Below are positions 13,501-24,484 of a stretch of 64,000 nucleotides of DNA, one piece after another. The DNA is from Dryas octopetala (taxonomy: Eukaryota; Streptophyta; Magnoliopsida; Rosales; Rosaceae), in contig OY992838.1 of the NCBI GenBank assembly GCA_963921425.1, forward strand, positions 2,356,001 through 2,420,000, read 5' to 3'. The notes beneath the pieces were generated by a model. It did not search any database. It saw only the letters and a program-made list of their open reading frames with translations, and was not told where the DNA came from. Every line of letters begins with the position of its first letter. The first letter of the stretch is position 1. The position numbers and the translations under genes were made by a program.

Positions 13501-14757
13501 TTAAGTTTCTTATTTCCTATAAACTTGCCATGACTAACAAAGATCTGCTAGTGAAATGAGACCATGACTAACAAAGATCTGTCAGTGGAATAAGACCACC
13601 CAACAAACAACTAGCTGGCATTGTAGTCCATGCATTAATAATCTATCAAATTGACCAATGGATCTAACGCTTTTTTCAACCTAAGAATAAAATTTGCAGC
13701 TAGGAACCCTCCACATGAAAGATCTGACAAAGCATCAACATATTTTAAACAGATGAAAGGCAAAACAATCCACCAGAAGATAAACAAGTTTGCAGACACA
13801 AAATGTTATGAATCCAAGTTTGCAGATATAATCACCAAGGTGACCTTATTTAAAGATAAAAAATGTAAATGGTTGGTTGAACCAATGTCATCGTTTACAG
13901 GAAGAATTTCCCCAGTGTGATGATTAGAGACATTGGGTACCCCATATGACTTTACCACATCTGGACCACAAACTCAATAAAATAGGACATTCCAAAGCTG
14001 GACCACCTCCTGAAAGACCTTTGATACCCTCCCAACTCTCCCTTTGCCCTGCTCTCGATGATAAAAATAACAATACTTTTAAGGCGGGAAAAAACAATGT
14101 TAAAAACAGTACAAAACGCCCATGTGCTTTTCTTCATCTCTTACTTTGTTTTCTTCTTTATTATTTTCTAAAAAGGTTTTTTCTATAATCTATATCCTAT
14201 CAAAATAAAGAGAGTTTCTTTTTTGTATGGTGACGGTGAATCTTTTAACTTTTCAATATATTGAGGTATATAAATCACCACCTAACAATGATTACACCCT
14301 TTCTTCACAAATCAGGGAAGTATTTCACCATTTACAAACAAAATAGATGCATACTTATACAAAGAAGACCTCAAACATATATGCATTGTCAAACAAAAAG
14401 GAACGATTTCACAATTTTAAGGAGAAAAAAAAAAAAAAAAAAGGACCCAACCATTATCTAAGGGAAGCTTATTAAATACAAAGCATTAACAACAGAAACA
14501 AAGAAAATAAAAATAAAACCAACAGAGTGGCTCTACTCAGTACTCAATACAGGTTCTATGGCAAACTAAACTTGAAAAACAAAACGAAAGAAAGCTCGAG
14601 TTTATAATGCTAAATTGTATGCATATGAAAAATGAAAACCCATTCGTACTACGAAAACAAAAAACCAAAAAGAAAAGAAAAGAAATCCTATTTACCTGAT
14701 AGACTTGCCATCAGCTTGAAACGCATCAGGCTTGGACCCCAACTTCATAAACTTCAT
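10533..14757 (-). CDS. NPY1: BTB/POZ-NPH3 domain protein, NPY1/ENP/MAB4 type
   Basis: Four coding exons (14757-14696, 12797-12728, 12476-11307, 11069-10533) give 1839 nt, 612 aa. The N-terminus [13 protein letters not shown] followed by [20 protein letters not shown] is the NRL-family BTB entry; the NPH3 domain follows from about residue 200, with [17 protein letters not shown] and the signature [20 protein letters not shown]. The tail ([12 protein letters not shown], then [11 protein letters not shown] and [11 protein letters not shown]) matches NPY1. NPY proteins sit at the plasma membrane with AGC kinases and PIN carriers and are needed for auxin-driven organ formation; BTB domains of this kind can bind CUL3. 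The last residues RRHSIS resemble the C-terminal phosphosite that recruits 14-3-3 proteins in NPH3 (inference). The 1.9-kb first intron carries repeats. Assignment to NPY1 over other NPYs rests on the tail and on gene neighbours. Confidence 0.9.
13529..13596. repeat. 34-bp tandem duplication in NPY1 intron 1
   Basis: Two adjacent 34-base units beginning CATGACTAACAAAGATCTG (13529-13562 and 13563-13596) differ at only a few positions. No function is evident. Confidence 0.75.
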
Positions 14758-15750
14758 TTTGACTCCGAAATACCCTTGAAAGCCACCAAAAATTACAGCG
14801 ACAAACCGTGAAACTATTAGTAGTAGTATAGTATACTACTACACAAACATGGGCTCCGTTTCCTCTGAAGCAGCTACGGCCAATGCCAACTTTCTCTCTC
14901 AAAAATGGCGGGTCCTGAAGAGGCTGAGCTGACCAGAGACAAAACCCTCTTGACTCTCTTGAGGACAAAGTGACAAACAAAACCAAGTTCCGAGACCAGA
15001 AAAATGGCGCCTCTTTGGAGCCTCTCTCTCCCTCTCTAAAACACGCAACCACAAGACCATAAACGTTGGACTACTGAGACAAGTAGAACTGGCTCACCCT
15101 TATACCACCGCCTCGATCTTCGCGCTCATGTCCAGCCTTTATGATGACATTGATGACGCTCTAACACAAACCAAACTATTTCGACCAAATCCCCCAAACA
15201 CCACCAAAAAAAAAAATATATATATATATATCAGAAAAGAAAAAACGCAAGAATCGTGCGGTGGTAGTTGTAATTTGGCATCAGAGAAATGAATTACGGG
15301 AAGAGCTATTTCTCTCTTTCTCTCTCTCTCTCTAAAAGTTCATCATAAATTCTCGCCGCCTTTACTTTAAAGCACTCCTGATCCGCTGAAGATTTCTTCT
15401 TCTCGTTTGCTTTTTTTTATATTCTATAAGGCGCAAATCTCAATGACTCCTCTCTCTCTCTCTATACGTGATGATATTTGATATCTCTGACGCAGTTGTC
15501 TCTCCTCCTCCTCCCTGTACTCCTGAATTTTGCAGCAAAAGAAAAATTGAAAAAAGAGAAAGATAGAGAGAGAAAGAAAGTGAGGGAAAGTTAGAGAGAG
15601 AAAGTGTTTGTGTATGTTTGGGGCTAGTGTGCTGTGTATAGAGAGTAGGGGACTGTGTTACAGAGTGGCGCAGAGGACTTTTTAAGAAGCTTTTATGCCG
15701 TTAAAGCACGCCACCCTTTCATGGACTATTTTGCCCTCGCTCTTACTCCT
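14758..15750 (-). promoter_or_regulatory. NPY1 leader and proximal promoter region (approximate)
   Basis: Upstream of the NPY1 start the plus strand carries several CT runs (15312-15333, 15449-15463) and GA runs (15560-15605). Such pyrimidine-rich tracts are common in plant 5' leaders. A 108-codon frame (15052-14726) opens upstream and overlaps the NPY1 start in another frame; it would be a long uORF if the mature leader reaches it. No TATA box was assigned. Confidence 0.35.
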
Positions 15751-18251
15751 TTTTAACCCGTCGTGCCCCCTCACTCCCTCCGTCGTATAGCACGCCGGAG
15801 ATCTGCTCTCACGCGCCTGAGGAGGAGCGAATGTGGAATGTTCCCGCCGTTTGACGCGTAGTTAAGATGGGGAACTTTTGACTTTGAACGCCCCAGTCTA
15901 TATATATTTATATAAGATGGAGAATTGCTGACGACGTCCTATATTTTCATTTTCATTTCTTTTGAGGATAAAGACCTCGTGAATCGTGAATCGTAATTTG
16001 ATTATTTTATATTTGGACTGCAATTTTATGGGTTTATTTTAAAAAAATGTGTTATTATTTTTTTATTTTTTTATTTTTTGAGGATATAAAATATAAGTTT
16101 ATCATCTATATTTTTACGATATAAAATAAAATTGTGGAGACTACATATTAAGTTTTAACATAAAACCCACAAACTAATATCAAGGGCTTCAAAAATATAT
16201 TGCCGAACACTCAGTAATGGTCATCGAGCACTAGACACTTAGTATACGTAAAACAAATATAAATTAATAGACTAATATTATATAATGTGGAATAGTTATA
16301 ATATTATCAGATATTATTTACAATCGTAAAAGTCATAAAACTTTAACCAATAAAATATAAAAATAAAGAACTTAGATGAGCGTTTCCATTTAAACTATTT
16401 CAATCTTAATTCCTTTTATTATTTTTTTTATAATTTCATGACAGAATATTCTATCTCTATACTTTTTTTCTTCTTTTTTTCTTCTCTAAATAAATAGTTT
16501 AACCTATATTATATTATTAAATTACCATTATTATGCTTGAATTGCATTTTTTTAACATATGATGTCTTATGGACATTATTATTTTTATAATCTTTCACTT
16601 TAGTAAAATAAAAAGATTGATGCTCGAAAAAACAGTTTGCACTTGTAAACATTAGTGAGCACTCACAACTCACAAGTGCAAGCATCCCCACAAACTACTT
16701 ATATGATATCATTCAAAATAAGGTTTGTTTGGCATTATTTTTATAATATTTAAAAACACTTTAAATAGTCAAAATTATTTTTGCTTGCATTTGGCAAAAA
16801 AACTTAAAAAGTATTTTTGTCCCCACAAAGGGCTTCCAAATAAATTTTTAAGAAGTATTGACTTTAAAAAAAAAAAAAAAAGTATGTACTTATAACAAAA
16901 ACACATCTTACATAAGCATTAAGCACACCCAAATATGCTATAAATGCTAACATATGATATCCACTGCCTATTTTTGCTGCAATGTACTTTTATGAACAAA
17001 AAATATTTACTTCACTAATTTTTAAAAATGTAGAATATTAAATCTAGAGGGGAAACATTTTTATTGTAGGCATCGTTATCAGTTCGCTATCACTTATTAG
17101 TGTAGATGTTAGTACAAAATCAATGCATCCTATCTTCCTACTTTTCAAGTGGTAGATTATGAAAAAGAAAATAACTTGTACGTCTTTGTGATAGGGATAG
17201 ACACGGCAGAGAGAGAAAGAAAGAAGAAGGTGAGGAGAGAGAGAAAGAGAAAGAGAGAGAGTGTGAAGAAAATAGAGATGTTACCTCTCCTTATCTTAGT
17301 AATAGGGAAGTTTCTCTAAAAGAATATAATTGACTATCTAAAATTTATAAGATTCGTTTGGCTTACTCTTTTTCAATCCTAATTTTGCTCTTATATCTTT
17401 TTTTGGTTTAGAAACAAAATAAAAAGAACAATTTTGGCCACCACCAACATATTAAAATAAAAATACTTAATCATTTTCCCTAAAAAGAAACATAACCATG
17501 GTTTGGACCCTATAATTTTATACTTACTTTAAGTCAGAAGCGAGCAAGAGTCAAATTTATTGGTTGAATTACCTACCTTCCACTCTTTTATGACTTGTCC
17601 GTTTAGTCAATTACACTAACACATTACATGCATAAAATATATGCAATTCCATAGTTGCGGATGCAACAACATCAACCTAATTATTTTAACTGTATTTATT
17701 GGTTTGATTGGTTATTACATGTAAACTTGCAGAGGGTGTCTAATTATCGTACCAAAAATGTTTGACAAAACCAACCACGATTTTTTTATTTTTTTTAATC
17801 TCAACTAACTAAGGAAACTAGTTCTTTGCAAGTGAACGTAAATTCGGGTTCGATTCTGATTTAGAGGCCGTAATAGCAATAGATGGCGCTGCACACTGTG
17901 GAAATTAAGGAACTCATATATTATGCCCTATAAAAGTCCAAAAGTCGCACACTTCTTGTATTCTTTATGACATTAATTTTAGAATGCATGCATGCATTTT
18001 GTACTCTTTCTTCATAACATTTCAAATCAAATATTTACTCGTATTTATATTGTATGCAAAACGTGGGCATTTCGCCATTTCCCTTTATTAATTGACTGAC
18101 AAAAGGAGAGAAGAAAAAATATTTTTATATATATTATATATTTTGAGGAGAGGAAAACCCAAACATTCATTTCCTCACAAATACAAAGTATCGGCTAAAC
18201 TCTATATGCCGACATTCAGGTATAAATCACACCTATTAAATCATTTAAGAA
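15751..18251. other. AT-rich gene-free region
   Basis: No coding sequence can be supported. It contains A/T runs, a GA-rich patch (17201-17265) and a stretch around 16720-16960 with words such as GGTTTGTTTGGCATT and ACTTAAAAAGT that recall a degenerate hAT-type MITE. No clean ends were found. Confidence 0.4.
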
Positions 18252-18260
18252 TATTTTAAT

Positions 18261-19361
18261 GGTTAAATTATCGATTTACCACCCAAAACTGTAACTTATT
18301 CTCATTTTACCACCTGAAAGTTTTTTTGTTCCAGATTACTACCTGTAACTTACATCCGTGTCCCATTTTACCTTGTTCCGTCAACAATTCCGTTAATGCT
18401 GACGATCTGGCCGTTAATGCTGACGTGGCGTGCTAGATGTGCGCCACGTGTCACATTCTTTTTTCTTTTTTTTCACTTTTTTTTTTTAAATTTTTATAAA
18501 CTTTGAAAATTAATTAAAAATAACTCTGAACTCAGAAAAATACACGAAAAATTCCTACGGACTCGTCTTGACTAGCACTAATTTACTATAAGGTTAAATT
18601 ACCAATTTGCCCTCTAAAAATTTCCAAAAAAATTAGAAAGTCCAAATTCATTTCTAAAAAAATTAAAATAAATTTTCCTCTATTAAATAAATTCTAGAAA
18701 AAATTCTAGAATTTTCGTAAACTCTTGGACAAATTCTCAAAAATATTTTGAAAAATTACTAAAAGCCTATTTTAGAGAATTATTTCGAGACTTTACAGAA
18801 ATTCTAGAATTTTTCTAGAATTTATTTTATAGGGAATTTTATTTTTCTCTAAGACCGAGAAGTCTTTTGGGTAGCAAGTGTTCACGAGAAAGGTATTGTT
18901 AGTTTTTAGAAGACTAACGGTGCAGACCTCATATTTTTTGGAGTTCGGGAGATTATTCTATGAATTTCCAAAGAGTAGAGTATTTTAATTTTCTAGAAAT
19001 AAATTTGGACTTTCCAAATTTTTTGGAAATTTTTAGAGGGAAAATTGGCATTTTGACCCCATAGTAAATTAATACTAGTCAAGACAAATCAGTAGAAATT
19101 TTCCGTGTATTTTTCTAAGTTCTGAGCTATTTTTAATTAATTTTCAAAGTTTATAAAAATAGAAAAATCAAAAAATACAAAAAAAGATGTGACACGTGGC
19201 GCACATCCAGTGCGCCACGTCAGCATTAACGGAATTGTTGACGGAACAAGGTAAAATGGGACACGGATATAAGTTACAGGTGGTAATCTGGGAAAAAAAA
19301 ACTTTCAGGTGGTAAAGTGAGAATGAGTTACAGTTTTGAGTGGTAAATCGATAATTAAGCC
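18261..19361. mobile_element. Mutator-type fold-back MITE with long terminal inverted repeats
   Basis: The element begins GGTTAAATTATCGATTTACC and ends with the near-perfect reverse complement. The arms run for over 400 bases each: left arm about 18261-18700, right arm about 18960-19361, including matched ACGTGG motifs at 18445 and 19196. It is flanked by an exact 9-base duplication TATTTTAAT (18252-18260 and 19362-19370), the duplication length made by Mutator-superfamily transposases. The roughly 250-base centre carries no open frame, so it is non-autonomous. Confidence 0.88.
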
Positions 19362-20303
19362 TATTTTAATTGATAAAATTTAAATATAAGGCCAAATACA
19401 CAACTCATTTTATATAAGATAGTTATATTCACTCCAACAATAGTATTGAGGAATGCAAGAAATTACTTTTAACCTACAAATAACAATTTAAAAAAAAAAA
19501 ATACAAAGAGAGGAGCTTATGTGTATGATATTTATCTTAGAGCATTTTTTTACTTATTAAATGTATTTATCAAGTACTCCTTAAATGTAATTATCAAATA
19601 ATGTATAATGTCACACTTATTCAAATATGGACTAATTTTTCAACTTTATTATTTATTACTATCAAATAAGATACTAATATGAATATGTGTACGGAAACAA
19701 GTCAGTATTATTGTTTCTCTCTTTGCAATTAGCAACCATGTGAAGTTAGATAAGAGGCCGTAGAGGTGTCTTCATGGTGAACCACTGAACCATCTTCCCT
19801 ATCTAGTTTTTTTTTTTGGATCAATCTTCCCTATCTAATTAATGTTAACAGGTCAGTTTTCAGCTACATGGTCCCTTCATCCATAGGGTCTGAGGGAGGG
19901 ACCTTAGGTGTTGTACATGTGTAATTAATCACCTTAAATGTTTGCTTAATTTCTTGGACAACAGGCCTTTCACATTCAGAACCCAATTCTCTCACATCTT
20001 TACAGCTGCTACATCATTATACCAGTCAACTACTTATGCATCTTTATTCTTTAATGAGTTTCCCTAAGAAACTTTATCCTTTAAAAAAATAAAAAGGGAA
20101 AATGAATGAAAACTCCTTATTTAGTTGTTACAGAGTAATAAATAAAAAAACTAATGAAACTTCCATATAATGTAACGTGGAAAACAAGGTAAGTGAGAAT
20201 GCCATAAAATTTATTAAAAACATAAACATATTTGGGGAATGATATCTACTTTCTTTAATTTACCTTATTCAATGACTTTTTTTTTTATTATTCTTATTTC
20301 ACA

Positions 20304-20567
20304 ATGTAAATTCATGATTAGAATTGTTCATTTTTAGATCTAATTATGAAGATCATCTCTGTAAAAAATCAACCAAATCGGAAATCGTTTTGTTATGTAA
20401 CTGTGATCAAATAAATAGGCAATTTTGGTAATAATTTGTTTCATCGTTAATTTATTTGATAACGATTACATGACCGTTTATTTACGATTTAATTAATTTT
20501 TTACATAAATGATTTTTAAATAATTATTTAAAAAATGAACGGTTTCAATCATAAAAATACATTATAT
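20304..20567. mobile_element. Degenerate palindromic MITE, family of the 29-kb element
   Basis: The left half holds GATCATCTCTGTAAAAAATC and AAATCGGAAATCG, and the right half holds the inverted counterparts (TTTATTTGATAACG, AATTAATTTTTTACAT, GAACGG). The same word order is found in the clearer copies at 29275-29674 and 37634-38031. The ends are blurred and no target duplication was defined. Confidence 0.55.
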
Positions 20568-20776
20568 AATAAAAATAAAAATAAAAATCGATAAAAAAGA
20601 TGAATCGGAGAATGTGGATATAGGATTCCTCAACATATTTTAAGCATGGCACAATTCGCTTAGTCATTGAATCCATTACCATCTTTAACAATACAATTAA
20701 AACTTGACTATTCTGTTAGGTGTATACATTTTTTATACATATTTATTTTATTAGTGGTCAAGTTAAAATTGAGAAT

Positions 20777-21446
20777 CCATCAATCTCTGGTGCTTGAAAA
20801 AAAAATAAAACCCTAGCCGCCACCGCAAAAGAAAAAACTCTTTTTTCTTCTTAACCTATTCATGGGGAAGGGGCGGCCCTTGTGTTCTCATAGACTGCTC
20901 CTCCTTTCGCCCCTCTCTCATTTGTTTTTCTTTTTCTTTTTCTGTGTTTTTATTTTTGTTCTTTGGGATACTCTCCTCCCAATAAGTGAGAGAGTTTCTA
21001 TCTCTCCTTGCGAGAGTTTCTCCAACCCCCTTAGTGAGAGTTTTTTCGATTTAGTTTGTTTTGGTTTGTTTTGTGTTTTGATACTTTCAAGTTTTCTCTG
21101 GCACTCATCACAAGGTGTTAGGAAGTCATTATTTTCGCCAGTACCGGTCATGTTTCCATCGGTTACTACTGTCTGATCCGCCACTTTGCGCTATTGTTAG
21201 CCTCGACTTAGATATGTTGGTAAGATTGTGAACCTAAACGCGACTAGTTCGCTCATTCCTACAGTGCCTCTCTGGCTTCGTTTGGTGGCTATAGTATCTG
21301 CTCGATGTCGATGTTATGAAATCTTAGAATTTCTATGGTATTTTTGTGGGTTTTTATTTTCTTGTAAGTCTTTGGGCTCTTATTTTGTATTCTCTTTGTC
21401 TTTTTAGCTGTCTTAATGCAATGATATGTTTTATTATTAAAAAAAA
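20777..21446 (+). mobile_element. LINE-derived or other poly(A) retroposon insertion
   Basis: An exact 18-base duplication, CAAGTTAAAATTGAGAAT, flanks the unit (20759-20776 and 21447-21464). The inserted DNA ends in an A-run just before the second copy, the hallmark of target-primed reverse transcription. The 5' part has ACCCTAGCCGCCACCGC near 20812, typical of plant L1 leaders, and the 3' part has TTTAGCTGTCTTAATGCAATG, like L1 tails. At 670 bp it has no reverse transcriptase, so it is an internally deleted LINE or a non-autonomous relative. A 104-codon frame at 20862-21176 is low complexity and not a supported gene. Confidence 0.8.
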
Positions 21447-21464
21447 CAAGTTAAAATTGAGAAT

Positions 21465-23014
21465 TAGACCGGACTTGGCTGGACTTTTATAAGGAATAAG
21501 AGTTTGAGCCCTAAAAGGTAGGCTAGAGATGGAGGTTGAGACTTGTGGGTGTAGTTCACTTAAATTTTTTTTTTTTTCTTTTTTCGCGTTCAGGCTAGCC
21601 AACTCATAGTTTCGCCATTGTCATTGTCTCTCATTACATATTGTTGTACAGTTGTACTAAAATATGTGATGATATAGAGATAAACTCATAAAGTAGGTAT
21701 ATACAATAAGGTTTTTCCTAACAAAAGCCTCAAAGAACAGAAGTCATATATTTGTTAAATGGTGTTAACTCGTTTCTCTATTCTAAAGAAGAAATTATTA
21801 GGCGTGAGCCGTGAGCCTACCATCATAAATAAATGATGTGGAAAGCCGAGGGTCCCAAAGCAATAATGGCAATATGGGGTAGGGGGTGTTTGATGGGGTC
21901 TTTTAGCTTGGCAAATATCCAATGTGGGGGACCATATGACCCTCTTTTATCCCCAACCCCCTCCGTGTGTTTACAGAATATAAGTTCCACGTTTTGGGTG
22001 ATTGGTGCTGTTTTGAGATTCTGCATGACCAGGTTTTATGTTCTTAAAGCTCGACATTTACTTACCCACATATCAACCTATGTTTTATGTTTTAGGGTTT
22101 AGAGAAATAACTCTCACCACCTGTTATCTCGTTGAATATACACATACCTACAATATAAATTTGAGAATTTTTGTATTCGTGAAAGTTTGAATTTAAGATG
22201 TAAGAGTTTAAAGCTCACCTCCTCATGCTTGTTCTTTCACTATTGAACCTTTATGTGGGTATTAAAATCATGTATTTATTATTTAAAATCATGTAAGTGT
22301 CTGCAATTTTTGTGTCATGTATTGAAATTTGCGATGGACCCCCACAATTTCAAGTAAAATTACCACAAAGAAGGCACGACAAAAAAGATTCAACGTCAAA
22401 ATTAATGTATTTTGATTTGCTATGAGGTAGACTGGTAGTGCAAATCTTAACATAGAAAACCAAATACTCTCTCTCTCTCCATTAAGTAGTGAGTGTGACT
22501 TGTGCAATCTTTTCCTTATTTTTGGTGGAAGTAGATGATATACGTCCACTTCCAGTCATCACTCGCATGAAAATCGACAAGTAAACGATGCTTATCCAAT
22601 TATCCTCCCCCCCCCCCCTCCCCCGTTCGAAGTGGACGCCTTATTCTTACAAAGAACAGAGCATCCTTGACTTGAGGAAGGGAGCAGAAAACATTGTGCT
22701 GCCTAAATTAGTCCGTCCAGTGATAACCCAACTCTGACCAAGCCTTGACCCAAAAAAATAAAATAAATAAATAAATAAAACTCCGACCAAGCCATTTGCT
22801 ACAATGTTATATTCCTTCTCTATAAACATGATATGGGCTACAAATCCATTTTGCATTTGTTGGGCTTTCTTGTTTTTTGGGGCTGTTAGCCCATTATAAT
22901 TTCCATCACCAAGTAAAGAGCCCAAAGCCCAACTTGTAACATTTGTTCAGTTATATCAAGCTACTAGGAGGCTTGGCAGTCGGGCTCTATCAGGTTTGAC
23001 CGTTTGAGTATAAA
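21465..23014. other. Gene-free region upstream of the 23-kb element
   Basis: No supported gene. A stretch at about 21835-22030 is richer in G/C than its surroundings and has short frames on both strands but no recognisable domain. A C-run lies at 22608-22623. Confidence 0.4.
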
Positions 23015-23023
23015 TAATTTTGG

Positions 23024-23773
23024 GACGGGAGCTATTCGAACCACCCTATTTTATTGAGTTGACTACCACTTTTCAAAATTTTAAATCTACTCTTAATTCA
23101 AAAACTAGCCTACCTCCATCATCGCCGCCCACCGCCCTCTGCATCTCTCTCTCTTCTCTATCACTCCCTCTGCCTCTTTCTTTCTTCCTCCCCTTCTCTT
23201 TTTTCTCCCTTTCTCATATCTCATCTCTCTCAATCTCCCACCTCGAAACCCAGAAAACCCCAGCCCCTCCCAGCCCAGCTGTCGCTCCCAGCCTCTCTCT
23301 CTCTCTCTCTCTCTCTCTCCCGAAACCCAAAAAACCCACCCCCACCCCCAACCCCTCTCTTTCTCCCTTGATCGCCTACCCCCAAAAACCTAAAACCCAT
23401 AAATCCCACCCCCAAAATCCTCTCCCCACTCCCCATTCCCACCCCAAACCCTCCTTGCAACAAGCATCCTTCCCTCCCTCTGTCTCTATGTCTATCTCTT
23501 TCTCCCTCCCTCCCTCTTTCTCTCCCTTTCTTCATTCTCTTCTCTTTCTCTCCCTTTTCTCTCCTGCTGCCTCTCTCATCGGACCCCACCTCACTCTTTA
23601 GCGAAGCTCCCGTTGTCGGTAGTCTAGTGGAATGGGTTGGTTGGTTGGGTTTGGCCGGCGATGATGGTGAGTGTTCATTTTTTTTTACATTAAGGGTATA
23701 ATTGGAAGGTTATGAAAAAAAATTAAAGAGGGTGGCCAACTTAGCATATAAGATTGGTATGAATAGTCCCCCC
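23024..23773. mobile_element. Candidate Mutator-like element with CT-rich interior
   Basis: Imperfect terminal inverted repeats of about 45-50 bases are seen: GACGGGAGCTATTCGAACC at the left and, reading inward on the other strand, GGGGGGACTATTCATACC at the right, both followed by AGTTGxC-CCACC-like sequence. A 9-base direct repeat TAATTTTGG flanks the unit (23015-23023 and 23774-23782). The interior is extremely pyrimidine-rich on the plus strand, including (CT)n at 23289-23320, and ends in a G/C-rich piece with a short frame break. It could hold captured leader DNA of another gene, which I cannot identify. Confidence 0.6.
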
Positions 23774-24451
23774 TAATTTTGGGTCTCAAATATATCTCAA
23801 CTATTAAACAACGACATATCCTTGTAAAATTGAAGGGATATGATCATAAATTTGTTTGAGTAGTGTAAAAGATCTTAAATTTGTATCAATGATGTATGCA
23901 CATTATTTAAGATTTAAATTTACTTGTTATAAACTTATAAATAAATGAATCGAAAAATAAATTCATATACGAATCAGTAAAACACTACCACATAATCAGA
24001 TCCATAGTCCTCATTGTATAAAAGGAAAAGGAACTATTTGATAGATGTTTGGGCCGGACTTTATACTCAATGGGCTGAAGTAGAGCAGCTTTTTGTGTTG
24101 TGTTTGTCGTGGCCTTTACGCTTCAAAAACACAGAAATATCAGTGGCCAAAAAAAAAAACACAGAAATATCCACCAAAAAGGCCTAACGTGGCACAAATC
24201 GAAATAAGCAAGCACTCACACCGTCACCGCAGAAGATCTCACCGGAGCGAACCTCGAGTCCACTCCTTCTCTAAGCTTCCCGTCTCCTTCTTTGTCCCCT
24301 TTTTAATATTATTTTTAATTTTAAACCAATTTTATTATTTTAATTTTACGCAACAGACAAACACGAAAGGAAGCCATAAACACCAACCAATAGACAGATC
24401 CTCCAGATCCTCCAGATCTAAGGACTTCTGCTCCATCTCTCCATCTCTCCA

Positions 24452-24473
24452 TCTCTCTCTCTCTCTCTCTCTC
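24452..24473. repeat. (CT)n tract in the TM9SF leader
   Basis: A pure CT run ends about a dozen bases before the start codon of the TM9SF gene at 24485, so it lies in the presumed 5' leader. Confidence 0.85.
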
Positions 24474-24484
24474 AGTCAGAGGCC

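Noticed and set aside
20862..21176. 104-codon frame in the LINE-like unit
   Set aside because: Phe/Leu-rich low complexity with no reverse transcriptase, endonuclease or gag motif.
23020..23601. 193-codon Pro/Ser/Leu-rich frame
   Set aside because: Pure CT-rich low complexity within the Mutator-like unit; the opposite strand is open as well.
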